Source of the DNA: JBFXDI01 sp050181295
Lineage (GTDB): Bacteria > Pseudomonadota > Alphaproteobacteria > Rhizobiales > Aestuariivirgaceae
Direction of reading: 5' to 3'
Assembly: GCA_050181295.1 (NCBI GenBank)
Contig: JBFXDI010000022.1
Location: 1 to 40,738, forward strand
DNA length: 40,738 nucleotides
Shown here in pieces: positions 8,753 through 16,272 of the stretch. Position 1 is the stretch's first letter. Every line of letters begins with the position of its first letter. The notes under the pieces are model-generated. The model was not told the DNA's origin. It saw only the letters and a list, made by a program, of their open reading frames with translations, and searched no databases. The translations under genes and the position numbers were made by a program.

Positions 8753-9241
8753 ATGGCTTCTGAGCATGACGAGAGGCTCAAGAAACTCGGGGAGGAGGTT
8801 CCCCCCGCGAGCACGCCGGGCGCCAACTACGTCCCGTTTGTGACCGGTGGCGGTCTTTTGTACCTTGCGGGTCAAATTCCGCGGCGTGGCGACCGGATCG
8901 ACTGGAAGGGCAGGATCGGCGAGACGCTGACGACTGAGGAAGGTTACAAGGCGGCGCGCTCCTGCGCCCTCAACCTCATCGTCCAGATCCGGGAAGCTTG
9001 CGGCGGCTCGCTCGCGCGTGTGGTGCGGATCGTGAAGCTCACGGGCTTCGTCAACTGCACGGCCGACTATCCCGATGTGCCGAAGGTGATCAACGGCGCG
9101 TCGGATGCCTTCGTCGAGGTGTTCGGCGATGCGGGCCGCCATGCGCGGAGCGCCGTCGGGCTCGCCTCGCTGCCGCGCGGTGTGAGCGTCGAGGTCGAGG
9201 CCATCGTCGAGATCGCGCCGGAACAGCACTGGAAGAGGTGA
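8753..9241 (+). CDS. RidA-family (YjgF/YER057c/UK114) enamine/imine deaminase
   Basis: RidA proteins hydrolyse reactive enamine/imine products released by PLP dehydratases. This 162-aa member belongs to the longer subgroup with an N-terminal extension (RLKKLGEEVPPASTPGANYVPF). The conserved arginine that positions the carboxylate in RidA is probably Arg132 in HARSAVG, followed by LPRGVSVEVEAI, the usual C-terminal strand. It lies 17 bp after the fold-type III PLP gene and 3 bp before the flavoprotein gene, so it is embedded in the operon. That placement implies quenching of 2-aminoacrylate-like intermediates made by one of the two PLP enzymes. The family is certain; the specific role is inferred. 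Confidence 0.92.
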   Translation: MASEHDERLKKLGEEVPPASTPGANYVPFVTGGGLLYLAGQIPRRGDRIDWKGRIGETLTTEEGYKAARSCALNLIVQIREACGGSLARVVRIVKLTGFVNCTADYPDVPKVINGASDAFVEVFGDAGRHARSAVGLASLPRGVSVEVEAIVEIAPEQHWKR

Positions 9242-9244
9242 GGC

Positions 9245-11437
9245 ATGCCGCGCGATCCTAGGCACGATCCGCTGTTCGAGCCGATCCGCATCGGGCCGAA
9301 GACGCTCAAGAACCGTTTCTACCAGGTGCCGCAATGCACCGGCGCGGGCGTCCTGAAGCCCGGCTCGAATGCCATGCACCGGGCCGTGAAGGCGGAAGGC
9401 GGCTGGGCCGCGCTCTGCACCGAGTCCTGCTCCATCCATCCGGAGGTGAACCAGTCGACCTCGACCTGCACCACGCTCTGGGACGAGGGCGACGTCATCA
9501 ACCACCGCTACATGACCGACGAGGTGCACAGATGGGGTGCGCTCGCCGGCGTGGAGCTCGGCGCGGGCGGCGTGAAGGACAATCTCGCGACCCGCTATGT
9601 CGCCGCGGCATTCGACCGCTTCCCCTCGTCGGGCGTTCCCAAGGTCTATACCTACGAGGCCGACGCCGACGACATCCGGCGCGTCATGCGGATGTATGAC
9701 GAGGCAGGCCGGCGCGCCGTCGATGCGGGGTTCGACATCCTCTATATCCACGGCGCTGCGGGGGTGTTCCCGGCGCATGCGCTGTCGCGGCGCTTCAACC
9801 GCCGCACCGACGGCTATGGCGGCGCCTTCGAGAACCGGGCGCGCTTCTGGGTGGAGGCGCTCGAAACCCTGAAGCGGGTCGCGGGCAACGAGTGCGCCAT
9901 CGCCACCCGGCTTGCGATCGATGATCTCGCCGGGCCCTGGGGCATCGAGATGTTCGACGAGGGCCTGCGCTGGGTCGAATATGCCGAAAAGCTGGGGCTC
10001 GTGGACCTCTGGGACATCATCGTGGGAGGCGCCGGCCACGACGCCTGGGGCGAGGATTCAGGCCCCTCGCGCTTTTACAAGAGCAACCACCAGGCCCCCT
10101 GGAACCGCGAGGTCAAGAAGATCGCCAGGGCGCCGGTCGTGGGCGTCGGCCGCTTCACCGACCCGGACGAGATGGTGCGGGTGCTGAAATCCGGGCAGCT
10201 CGACATCATCGGCTGCGCCAGGCCCTCGATCGCCGATCCCTGGCTGCCGCGCAAGATCGACGAAGGGCGCGTCGACGACATCGTCGAGTGCATCGGCTGC
10301 AACATGTGCGTCTCGCGCTTCAACCTCAACAGTACCATCATCTGCACCCAGAACCCGACCGCCCTGGAGGAATACCGCCGCGGCTGGCATCCGGAAAAAT
10401 TCGCAATCACGAAGAGCCCGTCCAACGTGCTTGTGGTCGGCGCCGGGCCCTCAGGGATGGAATGCGCGCGCGTGCTGGCGCTCCGGGGCTACAGCGTCGA
10501 TCTCTGCGAGTCGGATGAGACGCTGGGCGGGCATCTCCGCGATGTCGTCAAGCTGCCGGGGCTCTCGGAGTGGAACCGCGTCGTCACCTATCGCGAGACG
10601 CAGCTTTCGCGCATGGCGAACGTCAACATCCTGCGCGGCGCGGGCCATGTGACGGCGGAGGACATCCTCGACTACGGCGCCTCGCGCGTTGTGCTGGCGA
10701 CTGGCGCCCGCTGGGTTGGGAACGGCCTCGGCGCTTCGGGGCCGGACCCCATTCCGGGCGTCGATGCAGGCCTTTCCCATTGTGTGACGCCGGACCAATT
10801 CTTCGCCGGCAAGGCGATCGGCGAAAGGGTCCTCATCCTCGACTCCGACGGCTACTACATGGCGTCCAGCATCGCCGAGGTGCTGGCGGATCAGGGCCGC
10901 GAGGTAACGATCCTCACCCATCTCGACATGGTGGCGCCCATGATGGATCTGACGCTCGAGAGCCACAACTTCCGCAGGCTCATGCGCGAGAAGAACATCC
11001 GCGAGCGCACCGGCCACTGGGTCGAGAAGATCCATGCCACCAACCATGGCGTCGAGGTGACGATCTACGATCTGCACCGCGACGGCTCGCTCCGAACCGC
11101 CGAGCCTGCCAAGGGCGTCTATCCGCGCAGGCTCGGCGACGCGGTCGAGGTGCTCGAATGCGACACGGTCCTGCTTTGCACGGCACGGGAGTCGAACGAC
11201 GGGCTCTACCGTGGCCTCGCGGCGCGCCGCGGCGAGTGGCGCGACAGGGGCATCGACGCCGTCGTGCGCTCCGGCGATTGCCTTGCGCCCCGCTATCTCG
11301 CCGACGCCATCTTCGACGGACACCGCATCGCCCGCGAATTCGAGGACGAGAACCCGGAGCGCCCGCGCGCCATCATTCGCGAGCGCCAGGTCTGGGGGCA
11401 CGAGGTCTATCCGAAGATCGGCGATCGGGTTCTCTAG
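9245..11437 (+). CDS. Trimethylamine-dehydrogenase-family iron-sulfur flavoprotein with altered substrate pocket
   Basis: This 730-aa protein is full length for the TMADH/2,4-dienoyl-CoA reductase family. It has an N-terminal TIM barrel with FMN (about 1-385), a 4Fe-4S cluster at Cys349, Cys352, Cys355 and Cys367, and a C-terminal nucleotide-binding part starting VLVVGAGPSG near 395. Cys31 in FYQVPQC aligns with the cysteine that binds FMN covalently in TMADH. Compared from memory with Methylophilus TMADH, Trp264 and Asp267 are kept (Trp268, Asp271 here). Tyr60 is Ser61, Trp355 is Phe359, Tyr169 is His and His172 is Ala172. The aromatic bowl for trimethylamine is therefore lost. It probably oxidatively demethylates or dehydrogenates another amine, passing electrons to ETF. 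GAGG lies just before the ATG. Confidence 0.9.
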   Translation: MPRDPRHDPLFEPIRIGPKTLKNRFYQVPQCTGAGVLKPGSNAMHRAVKAEGGWAALCTESCSIHPEVNQSTSTCTTLWDEGDVINHRYMTDEVHRWGALAGVELGAGGVKDNLATRYVAAAFDRFPSSGVPKVYTYEADADDIRRVMRMYDEAGRRAVDAGFDILYIHGAAGVFPAHALSRRFNRRTDGYGGAFENRARFWVEALETLKRVAGNECAIATRLAIDDLAGPWGIEMFDEGLRWVEYAEKLGLVDLWDIIVGGAGHDAWGEDSGPSRFYKSNHQAPWNREVKKIARAPVVGVGRFTDPDEMVRVLKSGQLDIIGCARPSIADPWLPRKIDEGRVDDIVECIGCNMCVSRFNLNSTIICTQNPTALEEYRRGWHPEKFAITKSPSNVLVVGAGPSGMECARVLALRGYSVDLCESDETLGGHLRDVVKLPGLSEWNRVVTYRETQLSRMANVNILRGAGHVTAEDILDYGASRVVLATGARWVGNGLGASGPDPIPGVDAGLSHCVTPDQFFAGKAIGERVLILDSDGYYMASSIAEVLADQGREVTILTHLDMVAPMMDLTLESHNFRRLMREKNIRERTGHWVEKIHATNHGVEVTIYDLHRDGSLRTAEPAKGVYPRRLGDAVEVLECDTVLLCTARESNDGLYRGLAARRGEWRDRGIDAVVRSGDCLAPRYLADAIFDGHRIAREFEDENPERPRAIIRERQVWGHEVYPKIGDRVL

Positions 11438-11547
11438 AGCATGATCCGGAAAAGTGTGAAGCACTTTTCCGACAAGATCATGCTCAACTTGTTGGAATCG
11501 ATCACGTTCATCCATCCGGGTCGATTCAACCCGGATGGATCGTGATC
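11437..11547. repeat. Dispersed palindromic repeat of the GAGCATGATC type
   Basis: Two adjacent hairpins fill the gap between the flavoprotein and RraA genes. The first has arms GAGCATGATC (11437-11446) and GATCATGCTC (11476-11485), with inner arms CGGAAAAGTG (11447-11456) and CACTTTTCCG (11462-11471). The second pairs GATCACG (11500-11506) with CGTGATC (11541-11547), and ATCCATCCGGGT (11510-11521) with ACCCGGATGGAT (11529-11540), around a 7-nt loop. Palindromes of this wording are scattered in intergenic DNA of many Hyphomicrobiales. It begins on the last base of the upstream stop codon. It may influence transcript termination or stability. Only one copy occurs in this window. Confidence 0.8.
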
Positions 11548-11562
11548 TAGGGAAGGGGCGTC

Positions 11563-12279
11563 ATGACCGCTGCACCGCTTTCGGCCGACACGCGCGAACT
11601 GCTGCGCAGGATCGGGACCGCAACGCTGACCTCGCAGCTCATGGCGAGAGGCCTGCGCAATACCTTCATGCAGAACGTCGGGCTTCTTACCGGCTGCCGC
11701 CGGCGGATGGTGGGCGAGGCCTTCACGCTCCGCTACATCCCCTCGCGCGAGGATATCGACGTGTCGGCCGTGTTCGAAAACCGCGAGCACCCGCAAAGGA
11801 AGGCTGTCGAGACCATCCCGGCAGGCCATGTCATGGTCATCGACTGCCGCCAGGACAAGCGGGCGGCCGGCGCGGGCAGCATCCTTGTCGCGCGCATGAT
11901 GATGCGGGGCGCGGAGGGCGTGGTGACCGATGGCGGCTTGCGCGACACGCCGATGATCGAGGAGATGGACTTCCCCGTCTACTGCGCCGGCCGGGCCGCG
12001 CCGACCAACCTGACCCGTCACCATGCAGTCGATATCAATGTGCCGGTCGGATGCGGCGAGGTTCCGGTCTATCCGGGCGATATCGTCGTGGGCGACAGGG
12101 AGGGCGTGGTCGTCATTCCGCGTCATTTGGCCGACGAGGTGGCGCGCGATGGCGCCGAGCAGACGCTGTTCGAGGACTTCGTGGCCGAGCGGGTGAGGGG
12201 AGGGGCATCGACGTTCGGCCTCTACCCGCCGAACGAGGACTCTCTGAAGGCGTTCGAGGCGTGGAGGCGGAGCCGCTAG
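11563..12279 (+). CDS. RraA-family protein (HMG/CHA aldolase-like)
   Basis: This 238-aa cytosolic protein belongs to the RraA / 4-hydroxy-4-methyl-2-oxoglutarate aldolase family, whose catabolic members cleave or decarboxylate oxo-acids using a divalent metal. The family core is seen as VVTDGGLRDTP with Arg127 and Asp128, and GDREGVVVIP near the C-terminus. The aldolase motif R-D-x2-E/D is not kept: Met131 stands where the acid is expected. The reaction may therefore differ from classical HMG aldolase. AAGGGG precedes the ATG by 4 nt. It is last in the plus-strand catabolic operon, after the palindromic repeat. Regulation of RNase E, the original RraA role, is unlikely in this setting. The substrate is unknown. 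Confidence 0.85.
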   Translation: MTAAPLSADTRELLRRIGTATLTSQLMARGLRNTFMQNVGLLTGCRRRMVGEAFTLRYIPSREDIDVSAVFENREHPQRKAVETIPAGHVMVIDCRQDKRAAGAGSILVARMMMRGAEGVVTDGGLRDTPMIEEMDFPVYCAGRAAPTNLTRHHAVDINVPVGCGEVPVYPGDIVVGDREGVVVIPRHLADEVARDGAEQTLFEDFVAERVRGGASTFGLYPPNEDSLKAFEAWRRSR

Positions 12280-12283
12280 AACG

Positions 12284-12301
12284 ACGCCGGAATGCCGGCG
12301 T
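12284..12301. terminator. Hairpin between convergent RraA-like gene and kdpE
   Basis: Perfect 7-bp arms ACGCCGG and CCGGCGT enclose a 4-nt AATG loop in the 46-bp gap where two operons converge. There is no T-run, so it would be an atypical, possibly bidirectional terminator. Confidence 0.5.
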
Positions 12302-12325
12302 AGCGGCAGCGATTGGTACTCATCT

Positions 12326-13012
12326 TCAGCCTGTCCAGAACCTGTAGCCTACGCCAGGCTCGGTGAGGATGATCTTCGGATCGGCCGGGTCGCGCTCGAT
12401 CTTGCCGCGCACCTGGCCGATGAAGACACGCAGGTAGTGGATGTCGTCGGCATGCGCAGGCCCCCAGACGGAGGTGAGCAGCGTGCGGTGAGTCACGACA
12501 CGACCGGCATGCTTGGCGAGCATGAGCACAAGGTCATATTCCTTGGGCGTGAGATGCACTGCCGCGCCATCGCGTGTGACGAGCCGCCTGACGACATCGA
12601 TTTCGAGCCCGTCGATGGAGACACTTGTCTCGCCTCCATCGGCCTGGGTCCCGTGGCGAAGCGCGGTGCGAATACGCGCCGTCAATTCGCCGATGCCGAA
12701 AGGCTTCTCGATATAGTCGTCCGCCCCGAGGTCGAGCGCCTCGATCTTCTCCGCCTCGCGGTCGCGGGCGGAAAGCACGATGACCGGGATCTTCGACCAG
12801 CCGCGGAGGTTCTGCACCACCGCCTTGCCGTCCATGTCTGGCAGTCCCAAGTCGAGGATGACGAGATCCGGCGCCGCGGTCGCCAGCGCCTTCAGCGCCG
12901 AGGCGCCATCGCCGGCCTGCACCACCTCGTAGCCCGCGGCCGTGAGAGCGGGCTTGAGGAAACGCTGGATCTGCGGCTCGTCGTCCACCACCAGGATGCG
13001 CGTGCCGGTCAT
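12326..13012 (-). CDS. kdpE: KdpE, potassium-responsive response regulator
   Basis: This 228-aa OmpR-class regulator activates the kdp operon after phosphorylation by KdpD. The receiver domain has the acidic pair near residues 10-12 (VVDDEP), phospho-acceptor Asp54 in VILDLGLPD, and the lysine in DYIEKPFG. The winged-helix DNA-binding domain fills the second half, with the LTPKEYDLVLMLAKHAGRVV phrase typical of the OmpR family. Its ATG overlaps the kdpD stop as ATGA, implying coupled translation and near-equal amounts of sensor and regulator. It is the last gene of the operon. Length and neighbours leave little doubt. Confidence 0.96.
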   Translation of the reverse strand: MTGTRILVVDDEPQIQRFLKPALTAAGYEVVQAGDGASALKALATAAPDLVILDLGLPDMDGKAVVQNLRGWSKIPVIVLSARDREAEKIEALDLGADDYIEKPFGIGELTARIRTALRHGTQADGGETSVSIDGLEIDVVRRLVTRDGAAVHLTPKEYDLVLMLAKHAGRVVTHRTLLTSVWGPAHADDIHYLRVFIGQVRGKIERDPADPKIILTEPGVGYRFWTG

Positions 13013-15693
13013 TCGGCCCTCGCCTGCGGCTGGGGCTCTACCGGAAATCGAAGGTTGACGCGCGTGCCGCGTCGCTTGTGGGCGGGGCTTTCGGCCCTGA
13101 TGGTGCCGCCCATCGCCTCGACGAAACCCTTCGCGATGGCGAGGCCGAGGCCGGTCCCGGGCGCGCGGCCGTCGCCCCTGCCTCGCCGGAAGAATTTTTC
13201 GAAGACGCGCTCGAGATCCTTCGGCGGAATGCCCTTGCCCATGTCGACGACGGAGATCACCGCCTCGCCCTTCTCCGCCCGCGCATAGATAGAGACCGGC
13301 TCGGACCCGCCATACTTATTGGCGTTGTCGAGGAGGTTGAAGAGGACCTGGCCCAGGAGCACGCTGTCGCCGCGGATCAGGGGAAGCTCCGTCGCGAGGT
13401 TGAGGTCGATCTGCTGGCCGGGAAATGTCTTGCGGGCCTGCTGCGCGGCGCTTCGCACGACGTCGGCGACGTCGATCCAGTCGCGCCGCGCCTCGATTAC
13501 GCCGGCATCGATGCGGGTCATGTCGAGAAGATTAGCGAGGAATCGCGTCAGCCGGCTGCTTTCCTCCTCGATCGAGGCGAGAAGGTCGTCGCGGTTCCGG
13601 GCGCTCATGCGGCTGCCGAGCTGGCGAAGGCTCGTCACCGCGCCGGTGATGGTGGCAAGCGGGGTCTTCAGGTCGTGCGAGACCGAGGCCAGCAGGGCGG
13701 CGCGGAAGCGGGCGCTTTCGAGCGCCGTCGCCTGCTCCAGGCTGGCCTTGGAGAGCCGCGCCCGGTCGATGGCTATCGCCGCCTGATCGAGGATGGTGGC
13801 GAGCGTCCGGTCCTCGGCGCTGTCGAGGGGCCGCTCGCTCTCGTCTATGCCGCAGACGCCGATGACGCCACGCGGCGTGGCGAGCGGCAGGAAGCCCAGG
13901 CTGCTGTTGGGGAGCGTCCCGGTGCCGTGGCCGGCCGGCTCGTTCTTCTGGAAGGCCCAGCGCGCGGCCGTCATCTCGGCCACGCCGAGATCGGTATCGG
14001 GTGGCCAGGCGGTGGTGAGCTGCAGGTCGCCGGCCTCGCCCATGAGCAGCACGACCTTGCGGTTGAGCAGGGCCTGGAGCTGGGTGGCGACGACCCACAT
14101 GACGTCGTCCGTCTTCACGGCGCCCGAGAGCTTGCGGGAGAAATCGTAGAGCTTCTGGGTGGCGACGGCGCGGTCGGCGGAGATCTTGAGCTGCTCGCGC
14201 AGCCGCGAGGCGACGCCGCCGCCGAGAATTGCGGCCGCCAGAAAGATGAGAAGCGCGAACACCTCGTGCGGCCGCGCGATTGTCAGCGTGTTCACGGGAT
14301 CGATGAAGAAGAAGTTGTAGGCGACGGCCGATAGGATCGAGGCGGCGATCGCCGCGAGGTAGCCCGAAGCGATCGCGGAGGCGAGAACCGCCAGGAGATA
14401 GATGATCGATACATTCGGCAGATCGACAAAGGATTCGATCGCAAGACCCGCGAGCGTCGCCAGCGCGACCGAGACGAACGCCACCGCTATGTTGCTCAGG
14501 ATATTCCTGGGCGACGGCCTCGCCCATTGAAGGGTGCGCCGCGGCGGGTCCGCTTCGGCGGTGACGACATGGACACCGATGCCCCTCGCGCGCTCCATCA
14601 CGGCTTCCGGCAGCGACTGGCCGGCGAGCTTCGCCAGCAGGGAGCGACGCGGCGCGCCGATGACGATCTGGGTCACGTGCTCGCGTCGGGCAAGCTTCAG
14701 GATCTCCTCCACGAAGTCGCGGCCTTTCACCCGCCGCGTTTCCGCGCCGAGCCGTTCCGCGAGCCGGAAGGTCTCGTCGAGACGACGACCCTCGGCAGGG
14801 TCCGGGGCGGACGAGCTGCGCTCTACCGAAACCACGAGCCAGCGCGCGTTGAGGCCGGAGGCAAGCCGGCTCGCTGTCCGCACCACCTTCTCCGACAGCA
14901 TATCGGGACCGATGCAGACCAGGAGCCGCTCGGCCGAAAGCCAGGGGCCCTCGATGGCGTTCTGCTTGACGTAGTCCACCACCTGGTCGTCCACGCGGTC
15001 GGCCGCGCGGCGGAGCGCCAGGTCGCGCAGCGCCGTCAGGTTGCCGAGGCGGAAATAGCTCTCCGTCGCGCGCCGGGCGTTCTCGGGCAGATAGACCTTG
15101 CCTTCGGCGAGCCGCTGGATCAGCTCGGTCGGCGGCAGGTCGATCAGGATGACGTCGTCCGCCTGCTTGAGCACGGTGTCTGGCACCTGCTCGCGCACCG
15201 GCACGCCGGTGATCTGGCCTACGACGTCGGAAAGGCTCTCGAGATGCTGGATGTTGAGGGCCGTCCAGACATCGATGCCGGCGGCCAGCAGCTCCTCGAT
15301 GTCCTGATGGCGCTTGGGATGCCGGCTGTCCGGAGCGTTGCTGTGGGCAAGCTCGTCAAGCACGAGGATCGCCGGCTTGCGCGCCAGCGCCGCGTCCAGG
15401 TCGAATTCCTCGATCGTGTGGTCGCGATAGGCGACGGACCGGCGCGGGATGAGCTCGAGCCCTCCCAGGAGCTCGGCGGTTTCGCTTCGCCCATGCGTCT
15501 CCGCGAGGCCGATGACGATATCGGCGCCCTCGGCCTTCCGGCGCCTGGCGCGCGTCAGCATGGCGTAGGTTTTGCCGACACCCGGCGCTGCGCCCAGGAA
15601 GATCGTCAGCCGGCCGCGTCCAGGACGGCCCGCGAGCGTCAGAAGCGCATCCGGATCCGCGCGAATCTCGTCCAGGGTATCGCTGTTGGGCAT
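13009..15693 (-). CDS. kdpD: KdpD, osmosensitive K+ channel sensor histidine kinase
   Basis: This 894-aa membrane sensor kinase phosphorylates KdpE when K+ is limiting. Domains in order: the KdpD N-terminal domain with Walker A GAAPGVGKT (about 34-42), a universal-stress-like domain (around LLVCIGPDMLSEKVV), a DUF4118 region with about four closely spaced membrane segments, a GAF-like region, the dimerisation domain with the phospho-accepting His in SVSHDLKTPLATI (near 673), and the ATPase domain (NLLDNANKYGG, later GTGLGLAIAKG). The ATG at 15693 is chosen over one at 15741 because GGAG lies 5 nt upstream and the longer form would overlap kdpC. The family start (DPDALL ... GRLTIFLGAAPGVGKT) fits. 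It starts 10 bp after kdpC. Confidence 0.95.
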   Translation of the reverse strand: MPNSDTLDEIRADPDALLTLAGRPGRGRLTIFLGAAPGVGKTYAMLTRARRRKAEGADIVIGLAETHGRSETAELLGGLELIPRRSVAYRDHTIEEFDLDAALARKPAILVLDELAHSNAPDSRHPKRHQDIEELLAAGIDVWTALNIQHLESLSDVVGQITGVPVREQVPDTVLKQADDVILIDLPPTELIQRLAEGKVYLPENARRATESYFRLGNLTALRDLALRRAADRVDDQVVDYVKQNAIEGPWLSAERLLVCIGPDMLSEKVVRTASRLASGLNARWLVVSVERSSSAPDPAEGRRLDETFRLAERLGAETRRVKGRDFVEEILKLARREHVTQIVIGAPRRSLLAKLAGQSLPEAVMERARGIGVHVVTAEADPPRRTLQWARPSPRNILSNIAVAFVSVALATLAGLAIESFVDLPNVSIIYLLAVLASAIASGYLAAIAASILSAVAYNFFFIDPVNTLTIARPHEVFALLIFLAAAILGGGVASRLREQLKISADRAVATQKLYDFSRKLSGAVKTDDVMWVVATQLQALLNRKVVLLMGEAGDLQLTTAWPPDTDLGVAEMTAARWAFQKNEPAGHGTGTLPNSSLGFLPLATPRGVIGVCGIDESERPLDSAEDRTLATILDQAAIAIDRARLSKASLEQATALESARFRAALLASVSHDLKTPLATITGAVTSLRQLGSRMSARNRDDLLASIEEESSRLTRFLANLLDMTRIDAGVIEARRDWIDVADVVRSAAQQARKTFPGQQIDLNLATELPLIRGDSVLLGQVLFNLLDNANKYGGSEPVSIYARAEKGEAVISVVDMGKGIPPKDLERVFEKFFRRGRGDGRAPGTGLGLAIAKGFVEAMGGTIRAESPAHKRRGTRVNLRFPVEPQPQARAE

Positions 15694-15703
15694 GGTCTCC
15701 AGT

Positions 15704-16270
15704 TTAGGGCTTTGCGGCGTCCAGCGCGAGGTTGAGGACAAGGACGTTGACCCGGGGCTCGCCGATGAAGCCGAGAAGCCTCTCCTCGGTATGCTGCCTG
15801 ACCAGTGCCGAAAGCTCTTCCACGGGCATTCCGCGTGCGGCGGCGACCCGCGCCACCTGGGCTTCCGCGAAGGCCGGCGAGATGTGGGGGTCGAGGCCGG
15901 AGCCGGAGGCGGTCACGGAATCGGCCGGAAGGTCGCCGGCCAGACCCGCGCCACGCAGGCGCTCGACATCGGTCGTCACCCGGTCCTTCAGCTTCTGGGA
16001 GGTGGCGCCCAGATTGGAGCCGCTCGAGGCGCCTGCGTCGTAGCCGTTGCCTGCCGCGGAAGGGCGGGGCCAGAAGTAGCGGTCGGAGGTGAAGGCCTGG
16101 CCAATGAGCGAGGAGCCGATCACGGTATCGCCCTTGCGCAGGAGGCTGCCATTGGCGTTGCCGGGCATGGCGAGCTGCGCCACGCCGGTCATGGCGAGGG
16201 GAAAGGTGAGCCCGAGCAGCAGCGTGAAGAGGACGATCAGGACGAGGGCAGGGCGGAGATGGGAGAGCAT
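15704..16270 (-). CDS. kdpC: KdpC, accessory subunit of the KdpFABC K+ pump
   Basis: KdpC is a single-span membrane subunit that binds the complex and raises the ATP affinity of KdpB. The protein is 188 aa from the ATG at 16270; a GTG two codons upstream at 16276 is an alternative that overlaps the kdpB stop. One N-terminal membrane segment (ALVLIVLFTLLLGLTFPLA) precedes a soluble domain. Family phrases are visible: GSLL near residue 45, IGQ.F..D.YFWPRPSA, and the late DPHISPAFAEAQVARVAAARG, then GEPRVNVLVLNLALD near the end. Tight packing between kdpB and kdpD indicates a single transcript. Confidence 0.95.
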   Translation of the reverse strand: MLSHLRPALVLIVLFTLLLGLTFPLAMTGVAQLAMPGNANGSLLRKGDTVIGSSLIGQAFTSDRYFWPRPSAAGNGYDAGASSGSNLGATSQKLKDRVTTDVERLRGAGLAGDLPADSVTASGSGLDPHISPAFAEAQVARVAAARGMPVEELSALVRQHTEERLLGFIGEPRVNVLVLNLALDAAKP

Positions 16271-16272
16271 GG

